From: Cavenderia fasciculata
Taxonomy: Eukaryota > Evosea > Eumycetozoa > Acytosteliales > Cavenderiaceae
Length of the DNA stretch: 64,000 nucleotides
Assembly (NCBI RefSeq): GCF_000203815.1
Contig: NW_004457642.1
Coordinates: forward strand, 248,001 to 312,000
Direction: 5' to 3'
Below are positions 36,017 to 47,540 of the stretch, piece after piece (position 1 is the stretch's first letter; each line of letters opens with the position of its first letter). The notes below the pieces were generated by a model that ran no database searches, had not been told where the DNA came from, and saw only the letters and a program-made list of their open reading frames with translations. Made by a program: the position numbers and the translations under genes.

Positions 36017-39000
36017 ATGAATCATAGATTATTACTTTTATTCGGTATTGGGGCAATACTGTTAATATGCTTATTATCCACCCCCTTTTCATATGCTGTA
36101 TCAAACCAAGAATGTATGTTAAAAAACTACTAAGTACAAGTACAACTAGATGAATGAATACAATGAAATGAATGACCAAAAGTCCCATAGTAAAAAAATT
36201 GGTGCCGAGGCATAATTTTTTAGTATGGGTGGACTTTGAGGATTTCCCATAGGCGCGGATTTCCTATGGGCGCGGATTTAATATGGGCGCGGATTTTTTT
36301 ACTATGGGACTTTTGGTCATTCATTGAAACTAACAAAAAGTACTGATGTTCATCTTTACTGATGTGTCAAACATCACCACACCTCGCTATTTCTTTTTAT
36401 AATTATTGATAATACTTCGTTGTCGTCGTCGTCGTCATATTCACTATAGTGGACTCTGCTGCTTTTGTAAGATTTATATATTAAAGTACAAATAACAAAA
36501 GAATGTAATTAACACTTTCTCTTTTTACTTTCTTTTTACCTCAAAGTTGATTAGACAGTATGGTATAGATACTCCAATACCATCAGATGATACTATTTGT
36601 GTTGGTAGTTCTGTGTTTATATGTGATTCAAGTAGTCAACCAAAAATAATATCAATGTATGTACAACAACAACAATTTATAATATAATATAATAACAACT
36701 TTTATTGATGATAACATTTTTGTTAATATCCTCTATTCAAGAATAATCAATCCCAATACATTCACAGACAATGGTGATCCTGGAACCAATACTTTATACT
36801 TTCCTGATTTGATGACTATTCAGATCATTCTGCCTGCCAACGCCATCACAAAGACACCATTAAATATCTTGTCACAAATTGACGACGGTTACCTTCCCCA
36901 ACTCAGACAACTATATTTATCCAATGATCCAACCACTACAAGTATTCCATCTCAATTTGGTTTAAACTCTCCTTTATTAGCGACATTGTAAGAATGAAAA
37001 GAAAAAGAAAGAAAATATAGAATGACTAATAATAATATTTGATTTATTTAATTTTAGAAAAATATTAAATATTGCAAATGGAACAATTGATCAATTATTT
37101 TACAATGCACCATATATTAGAAAAATAGAAATAACAAATGTTAATACGATCAACATTGATGAATCGTCTTTGGTGCCAACTTTAAGTACGTTGGCATTGG
37201 GCTTTTCAGCATCAGTCGATCAAAAGACAATGGTGTTTAAACAATCATCTTTTCCCATCTTATCATCACTCGAAATATTAATTATAAGTGGTCACGCTAT
37301 TTCCGTTGTTATTGATTCACCTCGTATTGGTGATTTGAAAATGTAAGGAAACAGCAAAAAAACAATTTTAAAATTTCTAAACTAAACTCTTTTTTCTTTA
37401 TTATTTTAGAACTCATGATACTAATACACCAAATTTAGATTATAATATACCAATTAATTTAACTATAGTTGATACTACAAATATAGGTTACTTGTATGCA
37501 ATCAATCAATCAATCTCAATCAATCAATCGATTTCTTAATTAACTTTCTTTCTTTTTTTTTATATAGAACATTATCAGGTTTAAATTTAACCATTTCACC
37601 TCCAACTTTTGATAGTTTTAAATTTCTTTCTAAATTGTAAGGAATCACAATATGACTATTGCTGTAATTAATTAGTATTTATATATTTATTATTTTTTTT
37701 TTTTCAATAGGTCTTTGACTACAACTAGATTTGAAACCATTCCTTTGACCAATAACACACTTCCACAATTTTTAAATTATTTTCTATCACAAAATGGTAG
37801 TTTTAAATCAATTCCAGATTTAAATTATACTTCTCCCATGGCATATTTGTAAGTTCTCTCTCTCTCTCTTTTTAATAATATATTTTTTCTAACCTTTTTT
37901 TATTTTTTATTTTTAGAGGATTTCCAAATAACAAAATAATTGGAGAAATTCCAACCAAACCATTTTTAACATCACCCATGTTGGTATTGGATTTAACTGG
38001 TAATATTGGTATCACTGGTGCACTTGGAGAACAATTTTGTCAAAACAAATTATTGATTAATGGAACTTCAATCACCTCGCTTCCCGATTGTTTTTATTGT
38101 TATATTGATAATCCAAGTCTCATCATAACTTCTCTTTTACCTCCACCAAACTTTACTTGCAGTATGTAAAACATATAAACTCTTAAAAAAAATAATATAA
38201 TATAAATATTTAATATTTTTGTTTTTTTCAAATATCTATAGATGTAGTAGTAACAAATCCAAAGAAAATTATTACACCTGAACCATATATAACACTTTAT
38301 GGTAGTAATTTGGGATGGGCTTATGGACTTGCAAACGTTTTAGCCATAGTTCCCAATTCCATCATTAGATTTCCATTTGAAAATTATGCTCCCGATCCAA
38401 AAAATGTAACGATTTCATTGGACAGTATTGCACCAGTCAATGTGACAGTAACAGCCATTTCAGTCGGTATTCAAATCCACGCGGCACTCTTTGATGTGGT
38501 CGGTTCTCTTGTTACTATCAATATCACTAAAATTTTATATCCTCCATCCGTCTCTATGGCCTCTTCCTTTGTCATGGCGATGCCTGCAAATAGCACTCAA
38601 CAACCTCCTCCTCCAACTCCATGCATACTACAAAACAAAACAATCAATACCTATGTCTGTAAGAATATTGACTCTTTAAATCCTGGAAATTATTATTTCA
38701 TCATTGAAAATGTTTATAGTTCTAAAACTATAAGAGTGATTACTATTAGTATGTTAACAAAAAAAGAAATTAAAAAAACGCAAAGAGACAAAGAATTACA
38801 TTTTAATTTTAATTTTGAATTTGATTTTAATTTTAATTTTTTAGATGGAACAGGAAACTTTCCAGTTATGACATCAGCATCAATTGATAAACAACCAGAT
38901 CTTCAATATTTACGCTTTTATGGATATTTTGGATGGGGTAATGGAGTGGATAGAGTGAGTGTCAAGCTCAATGGGACCGTAGACTGTCCACTTTATTTTA

Positions 39001-40246
39001 AAAACTCATCCATTATTATTTGTGCAACAGCTACTGCTCTTCCACCTGGACTCACTTCGGCAACCATTGATTGTTATGGATTTGTCAATACATTTAATGG
39101 AGCCATCTATATCCCTGCACCACCAACTTCAACAATCGATCTAAAAGAACAATGTAATGAAAGAACTTCAAATTGTTATGGTAATGGTCAATGTAATGAT
39201 TTAGGTATTTGTTTATGTCAACCAAATTATTATGATGATTGTAAATTTAAATGTAAATATATCTAAAACAAAAGAAAATAAGAAAATATAAAATTAAATG
39301 TTAACATTTACTTTATTTTTTTGTAGTAAATCCAAATGTAACAATAATTAAAAATGAAACAGATCCAACAGCAGTATTTAATTATAGTGATCCAAATGGA
39401 GGGGCGGTATCACAATTTTATTTTTCCTTGGTTGCTATTCAAGAATTGGATCAAGATGATCGGATTGTTGGAGAATTAAAAGTTGAAAAGTGGAATGTAA
39501 CCAATCGATCATACAATGATAGTCAATCAGGTTCATTGGTGACATCACTAAAATATGATTTAATGGTCAACAATCAAAGTATCTATAGCAATGTAGAGGT
39601 TGTTGCAATGATTGATTATTCAAGTATGGCAAGACAGGTACCATTTGGAGATACAATATTAGACATTGCACCAAATAGTATTAAAGTTGGAGTTGTTGTG
39701 AATGGATGGCCATATACAACGATTCTATCACATCTTCGAGTTGTATTCTCGACCATTATCAATAATGATCAACAAACATTTACAGATTCTTGTGACAGTA
39801 CATCTGACGTTCCCACATTTGAACAAGTGTTTGGTGATAATAGTTATTTAAGAGTTATCAAGAATAATACACAATTCTATGGTCGATTCCTTCCATACTC
39901 TTATTCCGATGGTAGAAAGACATTTTCTAAAAATGAATTTATCAATCAAACCAAAATTGCAAATAGTCAAACTGGTGAATCATTGGCATTGATTGGTGTA
40001 CATTTACCTCAATGTTCATCATGTCTACTAGACCCAGATTTTAGTGCATTGGTAGTAAACAAGGATGACCAAAATATCAACTGTCCATCAGATGACTCTG
40101 ACACTTGGAAGATTGCTGTTGGTGCGTCGGTTGGTGGTGCCGTATTTATTGCTTTTATCATTGGTCTCATTTACTATATTCGTGATAGTAATACTGCAAG
40201 ATTTAAATTAAATGCTGCTAAAAGTATATTTATGAAAAAATTATAA
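36017..40246 (+). CDS. ComC-like LRR-TIG-EGF membrane protein
   Basis: Twelve exons: 36017-36113, 36450-36466, 36547-36656, 36742-36987, 37058-37342, 37410-37493, 37568-37636, 37711-37848, 37917-38161, 38242-38748, 38845-39252 and 39327-40246, giving 1041 residues in whole codons. Signal peptide (LLLLFGIGAILLICLL), LRR-like region ending in a Cys cap (LPDCFYCYIDN), two TIG-like domains, one EGF-like module (CNERTSNCYGNGQCNDLGIC), the conserved beta domain (LVAIQELDQDDRIV to CSSCLLDPDFSALV), a transmembrane helix (IAVGASVGGAVFIAFIIGLI) and a short basic tail. The micro-exon 36450-36466 is 17 nt. Intron 1 contains a MITE. It is closest to the next gene, with which it shares near-identical C-terminal sequence (SSCLLDPDFSALVVNKDDQN). 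Confidence 0.88.
36167..36325. mobile_element. MITE with about 33-bp inverted repeats inside an intron
   Basis: The terminal inverted repeats read AATGAATGACCAAAAGTCCC and so on, at 36167-36199 and 36293-36325. The interior contains three near-identical ATGGGCGCGGATTT units, GC-rich against the background. TGAA flanks both sides and may be the target duplication. No coding capacity. It lies wholly in intron 1 of the ComC-like gene. Confidence 0.8.
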
Positions 40247-40631
40247 CCCAAAAATAAAATAAAACAAATAAATAATAATATAATATTATAACGTAGGGAA
40301 ATCTATCAATCGATAGAAGAGACACGGTGGGATAAAGATATTTTGAAAAAAAGATAAATTTTTAAATAATCTCCAAGATATTTCTTGATTGTCTCAATTA
40401 TTGGGGGATAGGCGTGCTTCTGACCGAATCCATCCATCCAAGTTGATCAAGCCCATTAACGGCACAGCGAAAGCACGATCTTGTCTCACAAACTACCATT
40501 CTTCAAACGATACTTCATTTTTAGTTGTTCAACAAAAGTTCAGTACATCTCCATCATAGTATACTTTTGCTTTGTTCATCAACAAACAACACTTACTGCT
40601 TACTGTAATTACTATAGTATATACATCAGCA
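40247..40631. other. Intergenic between tandem ComC-like genes
   Basis: 385 bp, with a slightly GC-richer stretch near 40400-40480. It presumably holds the terminator of the upstream gene and the promoter of the downstream gene. No gene is seen. Confidence 0.5.
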
Positions 40632-43600
40632 ATGACACCTCCCCCTTTGATAAAGGTGGTATTTTTCTTTTTCTTTTACTTTTTTGTTTTCACAACAAGT
40701 ATTAGTAGTACAGTTAATGCACAAGATTTATCTGAACCAGAATGTAAGTTTGTTATTAACACATTGTAAAGAACAATCAAAAGACTAATCATCATCATCA
40801 TCGTCGTATTTAGTGAATTCAGCAATATGGCTCATTCGTAACTATGGTATGACAGTACCACAGAATCAGATGCTTTGTAATTATGCAACAGGAGGTATCA
40901 CACGGTTTTTGTGTGTCGATGGTCATGTATCTAAAATGTAAGAGAGATACAACACATAGAGACCCTTTACTAACTAACTAAACTCTACTCTACTCTTAGT
41001 ATAATCAATGAAACTATATTTACCCATTCAGGAATTCCTGATCCTAATTTAGTATCATTAGAATTCCCACAAGTGATCTCTGTTTCAATTCAGACACCCT
41101 ATACAGTACCCATCTCAACCAATAACATTCTATCAATGTTTACAGAGATTCCTTCTTTGATTTCACTCTCTATTCAAGATGATCAAACTATCACTTCCAT
41201 ACCAACATGGTTTGGTACAACTTTACCATCACTTACTGAATTGTATGTATATACTAGATAGAGATGAGTCATAAACATGTTATTGATACATTATATTTCT
41301 ATAGGTCACTTAAAAATTGTACATTATTGACAAGTATTGATAATAGTTTTAACAATACATCTATTCGATCATTGTCTATTATTCCTGTCAGTACTGTCTA
41401 TTTTGATGAAACTGTCAACCTACCATTAATGGTATCAATGAATTTTGAAGTCAATCCACCCTCTAAAATGACTTTAACCATCTCTGAAACATCATTTCCA
41501 AGACTCACAACAATCTTTATATCAACACATTCAATCAAAGGTCTAACTGTCAATTTTAATTCAAAGGTTTTAAATACTGCTCATATTAAACCGTATGACT
41601 ATAATATAATTCATTATATATTATACATTACTAATATTTTAAATCAAAATAATATTATAGAGCAGAGTCATCTTTTATGCATAATCAAATCCCAATCATT
41701 TTAAATTTCCAAAATCCAAGAAATATTTATAGATTGTAAGAATGATTAAATATATTGTATATTGTATATACTAACCCTAAAAATTAAATATTTAATTTTT
41801 TTAGGGAGACTGGAGGAATGGTTACATTGAATCCACCAAACCTTGATGCTTATTCATCATTAAAATCAATGGTTACTGCTTTTTCCAATTTTTCTTCTAT
41901 TCAATTATCCCCTGGAGCAAGTTTACCACATAATCTCATTTTTTTGTACTATCCAACAATTATTATTTATTATTATTATTATTATTACTAATAATCATTT
42001 TTATTTATTTAGTGCTGCACCAAATTCAAAGTTTTCAAAATTTCCATCGAATCAATTTACTAATTTCTCATCAGTGTCATTTGCAAATAATTCATTAGCT
42101 GGAACCATTCCATATGCTAGTTTTGCCAATTCACCTGGCATGCTTTTAGATTTAACAAACAATGATAAAGTAACGGACCCAGTGACAGAGGATTTTTGTT
42201 CTTTAAAACTTTTCATCAAAGGAACCGATATTACAAATCTACCAGAATGTTTCTTTTGCTATTATTCAGATTCTATTATTAGAACTGATGTGGCCCTCTT
42301 ATCTGATTTCGTTTGTAGTATGTATAAAAAAATACAACAAAACAAAAAAAAAAGTATTTATTAAATTTTTTATTTTATTTAATTTTTAGATATTTCAGTT
42401 TCAAATGTGATGCCAATTATAACAACCAATGAATTTATAACTATTAGAGGTAGAAATCTTGGTTATGGTCAACAACCAAACCTAAGAGCAATCGTTCCAA
42501 ATTCTATAATGGAATATCCATTTTCAGGAAATGGACCTGCATCCAATGTAAACATTTTACTTTCATCTATTTATGGTTATAACATCACGGTATCTGCCAT
42601 TTCTGCAAGGATTGAATTTATAGGAACAACATTTGTAGCAGATACTACTAAAAATTATGTTACCATCAATTCTACCAATCTCGATTGGAATCCATCATCA
42701 TTTTCTCATTTTGTTATATTAAAAAGTAATTATTCTGGTCATAATGTTCCAGATGTTAATTGTAATATTAATATTGGGAACCAATTTAGCTGTACCACTC
42801 AAATACCAATCAATCCTGGTATCTATTATTTATTATTATCAAATACTTATACTAGTGATAGTTCTCTAAATATTGATATTACCTGTAAGTTAAAAAATAA
42901 TATACAAATAATTTAATTTTATTCATTAAATTTTTTCTATTTTCTTTTAGCAATACAAAATATTTATCCAAAAGTAAATTCAATTAGTATAAATTTAGTT
43001 GGTCGTGATCATAGACTTTCAATTTATGGTTATTTTGGTGAAACGGTTGGATTACAAGGAACAGTGGTTCAATTAAATTCTTCAATGCCATGTGTATTGC
43101 TCACTAAAAATTCAACCTATATCTATTGTGTATTGACCAATCCTGCCATTGGTCTTGCTTCACTCTACATCAACAATGATGGTTATGAAACCAACCTACT
43201 CAACTTTATCAGTATTGGACAAATCCCTTCAAAATCATTGGCTGATCAATGTAATGAAAGAACTTCAAATTGTTATGGTCATGGTCAATGTAATGAACAA
43301 GGAATATGTATATGTCAACAAGGTTATTATGATGATTGTAAATATTATAGTATGTATAAAAAAAAAGTAAAAAAAACAAAAAAATATAAATAATAATATT
43401 TTTATTTATTTTTAATTTAGAAAATCCAAATGTAACATTTGTACAAAATGATACAAAACCAGTTGCAACATTTGAATTGGATGGATATCAATTCTTATTT
43501 TCATTGGTTGCTATTCAAGAATTGGATGGTGATGATATGATTGTACAAGAATTAATGACCGATCAATGGAATGTTACTGATCAATCGGGTGGTGATCTTA

Positions 43601-44301
43601 CATCACTTTATTATAGACTGTTGATCAATTCAACATTGTATCCAACACTATCACCATTTGTCAATGTTACATCATTGATTGAATATTCAACTAAAGATAG
43701 GCAATTACCATTTGGTGATAGTATTGTATCAGTTGGAGCAAATAGTATCAAAGTTGGAGTAAATGTTACTGGATGGCAATATCAATCAGTTTTATCACAT
43801 TTGCGAGTTGTATTTTCGACCATTGTCAATAATGAACAATCAATTCAATCATGTTCCAATGGTGATATTCCAACATTTGAACAAATCCTAGGAAGTGATA
43901 GTTATTTGCGAGTTATCAAAAATAATACTCAATTCTATGGTCGTTTCCTTTCCTATTCCTATTCCGACGGTAGAAAGACATTTTCAAGAAATGAATTAAT
44001 CAATCAAACTAGTATCACTGGACGTAGTAATGAATCATTGGCATTGATTGGTGTACATGTACCTCAATGTTCATCATGTCTACTAGACCCAGATTTTAGT
44101 GCATTGGTAGTAAACAAGGATGACCAAAATATCGATTGTCCATCATCATCATCTGACACTTGGAAAATGGCTGTTGGTATTGCAGTTGGTGGTGCTGTAT
44201 TTATTGCTTTTATCATTGGTCTCATTTACTATATTCGTAATAGTAATACTGCAAGATTAAAAATGAAAGCTGCTAAAAGTATATTTATGAAAAAATTATA
44301 A
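40632..44301 (+). CDS. ComC-like LRR-TIG-EGF membrane protein
   Basis: Ten exons: 40632-40743, 40814-40937, 41000-41242, 41305-41592, 41661-41735, 41805-41945, 42013-42317, 42390-42884, 42951-43349 and 43421-44301, giving 1020 residues in whole codons. Signal peptide (VVFFFFFYFFVFTTSISS), WLIRNYG start of the LRR-like region, Cys cap (LPECFFCYYSD), TIG-like domains, one EGF-like module (CNERTSNCYGHGQCNEQGIC), the conserved beta domain, a transmembrane helix (MAVGIAVGGAVFIAFIIGLI) and tail (SIFMKKL, identical to the neighbour). It is a tandem duplicate of 36017-40246, with the C-terminal exon most alike and the LRR part strongly diverged. Confidence 0.88.
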
Positions 44302-44734
44302 ACCAAACAAAAATAAAACAAATAAATAATAATATTAAACCCATGGGGAAATATAATATAATATAATAATGCTATTTTATTATCATCGCGATCGATCATA
44401 CCAACAGTGTAAAACTCGATTGACACACACTCTCACACACATACACACAATTGTATTAATTAATTAGCAGCATCGTCTCATTGTTTTTTTGACAATGGCG
44501 AAGTGGATGAATGGTGGGTTATAATTTAATATTAAATATTTTGTATTTCCTTTTTAGGGGGTGAGTTGTCACAATTTTCAAATTAATATTTTTTGTTTGA
44601 ACAAACATAATAAATGTTATTTAAAATTTTTACCCGCTTTTTGAATCATTAGCATTAGAACCAAACAAATTATATATATATACACATAGATAGAATAATT
44701 TACTATTATATAATTATTATTTTTTTAAAAAAGA
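44302..44734. other. Intergenic
   Basis: AT-rich with a CA/CT-rich patch near 44420-44450. Nothing else is recognised. Confidence 0.5.
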
Positions 44735-45202
44735 ATGGAAAATATAATTAAAATTAATTGGAATTTATTATCAGATGAAAAAGAGGTTAGATCAAGAATC
44801 GTAGATTGGTTTAGTAAAAGTGACCAGATTGATGAATTGACATCATTTCAAGATCTTGATCAACAACAAGACAACAAACAAAAAACAATATTATCGGCAT
44901 CTGGATCAAGAATTTTAAAGAGTGAAGTCACTAGAATGGATGTTTATCATTTGATGGAAGCACATAATATTAAACCATTGGGTATTCATAGTGACCCTCA
45001 AATGGGTATCTATATGATTGAATTCCAAGTTAAAGCAAAGGAATTCTATGGTATTGCTTCAAACTTTCACCTAACCTTTAGTTTCTCAGAGGCTGGCTAT
45101 CTCATTCACATGGACGTTAAAAGAAACTATGATAATCCATCTTCAACTTTTTATGATACATTTATTAAAAAGGAAAATAGTTCATCTCAACTCATTAATT
45201 AA
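44735..45202 (+). CDS. Small protein of unknown function
   Basis: Single exon, 155 residues, with good codon bias and no frame break. Not recognised. A Gln/Asp-rich linker (residues about 45-56) precedes a compact domain with alternating strands (IKPLGIHSDPQMGIYMIEFQ, then FYGIASNFHLTFSFSEAGYL). There is no signal peptide or membrane helix, so it is probably cytosolic. It is convergent with the GST gene, about 100 bp apart. Confidence 0.65.
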   Translation: MENIIKINWNLLSDEKEVRSRIVDWFSKSDQIDELTSFQDLDQQQDNKQKTILSASGSRILKSEVTRMDVYHLMEAHNIKPLGIHSDPQMGIYMIEFQVKAKEFYGIASNFHLTFSFSEAGYLIHMDVKRNYDNPSSTFYDTFIKKENSSSQLIN

Positions 45203-45303
45203 AAGAAAAGAAAAAAACAACAAGAAAATAATAAATAATCAAAATTTTTGTAAATAGTAATCACGATAATTATTATTATTATATTTATTTACTTTTTTTC
45301 TAT

Positions 45304-46121
45304 CTATCTATCTCTAAAGAATAATACTTTACGTTCTTCTTCAGTGAATGGTTTGTGTGGATGGACAGCTTTGATATCTTCATCAAATTTGACATAATCT
45401 TTGACAGCTTGGATTTGACCAACACGAGCATGATAATCAAAGAGTTTTGGAAACTCGGCTTGAGTGAATTCTGGAATGACAACAATCATCTTGCTCCATG
45501 GATAGATGGCAATATCAGCAATAGATAATTCATCACCAGCGATAAAGGCATGCTTTTCAAGTTGACGGTTAAAGAGATGAAAGAGACGACGAAGTTCAGT
45601 GAAATGACGTTTGATAGGGTAATCAAGGTTTTCACCAGCGGCATGCATCTTGTAGTGATAGTAATTGCCAAAGTGTGGTCCGACGGTTGACATTTGCAAA
45701 AAGAGCCAGTTGAGTACCTCATAGTGAGCTTGTGGACGAAGACGATCGTCTGGGAGATACAACCCCTTTCCATAGGTTTTGGCAATATACAGTAGAATAT
45801 TACCAGATTCCCAAACTGTTAATGGTTCTCCTTTCTCTCCAATTTGGTTTGGATCAACGATAGCTGGAACTGTAAATTAAAAAAGAAATTAAAATAATGA
45901 TTAATTAAAAAAAGATAGTTGTAGTTTTTATATTTATATAGTTTACCTTTGCTATTTGGATTAATCTTTACAAATGCATCTTGAAATTGTTCACCAGCTT
46001 TAATGTTTACCATGATCACTTGGAATGGGATATCTAATAACTTTAATAAAATCCATGGTTTGCTGCCATTGGGGGTGTTAACAGTGTACAATTTAATTGG
46101 TTGAAGAGTTGCTGGTTCCAT
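45304..46121 (-). CDS. Glutathione S-transferase, Ure2/YfcG (Nu)-like
   Basis: Two exons, 46121-45947 and 45869-45304, give 246 residues in whole codons. The thioredoxin-fold half has KLYTVNTPNGSKPWILLKLL and, across the intron, KVPAIVDP with the cis-Pro, then LTVWESGNILLYIA (glutathione gamma-Glu binding ES). The helical half has AFIAGDELSIADIAIYPW, the N-capping box of GSTs. TPNGSKP is typical of the Ure2p/YfcG group, which bind glutathione or GSSG and often act as disulfide reductases. No frame break. Confidence 0.93.
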
Positions 46122-47374
46122 TATTTGATATTATTATATGTTCTATTTGTTTGATTGTTTATTTTTAGTTGAATGAATTGAATGATTTGAACAATATTGA
46201 TTCTAATTTATATGTTTTGACATTGAATATGTTTGAAAGAGTCAGACGAAGACATTTTCATTTTTCTTTTCACCCTTGATTCTAATTTTTGGGGAACCAG
46301 ACGAGCACCATCATCATAGGAGCAAGACTTTATTCCGCTCAAGGCAACACCAACGATTGCTCAGGAATATGGTTTAGATATGGGTCAGTCGACAATGAAA
46401 CTCAATGAAATCTGGTCGGTTCATCATCATCATGTCGAAGAACTAAATTTGTATGTTGAAATGGTGGTGAGGATATTTTTATCAGGAACACGCAATCTCA
46501 TGGGTCGGTTTGGAATGTTGTAAAATGATATGATTGTATACAACCCTGTTGCGATAATATCGAAAAGAATGGAATGTTGGATATAATAAAATGGATTGAA
46601 ACACTATAGAGTATTAAATTTAATTATTTATTTTATTATTTTAAGAGTTGATCGTTAAATATATGCTCAAGGTTGCCTGATAATCTTGTTGTAGTAGGGG
46701 TGCTCACATTGATCCTATCAAATTTAATGTCTCATACCAAAGTAGAAATTAACAACTAAGTGCCGAACAAGAGCGTAATGTATGAATGTGTAATTTAAAC
46801 AATTGTATTCCGTCACTGTAATAACTATATAGATACTTGGTAAATATATAATTAGTTTGAGAGGTATATAATAATAATATATAGATATGTGAATATATAT
46901 AGATAGTAATAAATGACTTTAGATTAGATTGTAAATGATTATTAATTATAGTAATAAAAGATGAATATAGAATATATAATCCTAGATTGGCTATTGTTTG
47001 TAGTTTTTTTTTAATCCCCAGATAGTGACTGTTAGATCTAGATTGTTTAAAATCAATGATATCTCAATGATATTTCATTGATATCTCATTGATCTCAATA
47101 TACTCAATCCTGGTTAGGACAAGTCAAATATGTAAAGTATTTTGGATAAAATACTAACGACTAACCATCGTCAGTTAGTCGTCTGGATCAACAATTATAA
47201 AAAGGATTAGAATAATCCAATAAAGAGACATTCTATATTCTACATTCTATATTCTATATTATTAAAAAAAAACTACTGCACTACCATTTGATATTTTTAT
47301 CCTATGAGAATTCAATGGAAATTGATAAAAGTTGGCTAGAAATGTAGCCACGGATGTGTAGAACAAGAATATAT
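46122..47374. other. Intergenic; contains one arm of an 85-bp dispersed inverted repeat
   Basis: No convincing gene. Segment 46816-46905 is the reverse complement of 50821-50908 with a few differences (shared core TAATTAGTTTGAGAGGTATA). Short near-repeats of TTGATATCTCATTGAT occur near 47055-47100. Confidence 0.6.
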
Positions 47375-47540
47375 AAAAAAAAAAAGTTCTGTATAGCAAT
47401 AACATAAAAGATAGCCCTATGGGGGGCTCGAACCCCCGACCACAAGATTAAGAGTCTTGCGCTCTACCGACTGAGCTAACAAGGCGTGATGTTTTTAAAA
47501 TCATTTTTCTCGTCTCTTGTCGGCCCCGGCGCCGCGGCCC
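47375..47540. repeat. Left arm of the tRNA-Lys inverted repeat
   Basis: The tRNA plus 55 bp of 5' flank and about 38 bp of 3' flank are repeated in inverted orientation at 52037-52197. The 5' flank is identical up to the GC-rich motif at 47521-47540. Beyond that the two loci diverge at exactly the same point. Confidence 0.93.
47413..47485 (-). tRNA. tRNA-Lys (anticodon CUU)
   Basis: 73 nt. Acceptor stem GCCTTGT pairs with ATAGGGC; the D arm contains AGCTCAGTCGGTAGAGC; the anticodon stem CAAGA/TCTTG encloses loop CTCTTAA (anticodon CTT); the T arm contains GGGGGTTCGAGCCCCC. There is no intron. A poly-A/T run just beyond the 3' end (47376-47386 on +) is a pol III terminator. The sequence is identical to 52093-52165. 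Confidence 0.97.

Noticed and set aside
35817-36188. 123-codon minus-strand frame overlapping the ComC-like exon 1
   Set aside because: Most of it is antisense to a signal-peptide exon and to AT repeats; only about 35 codons look protein-like.
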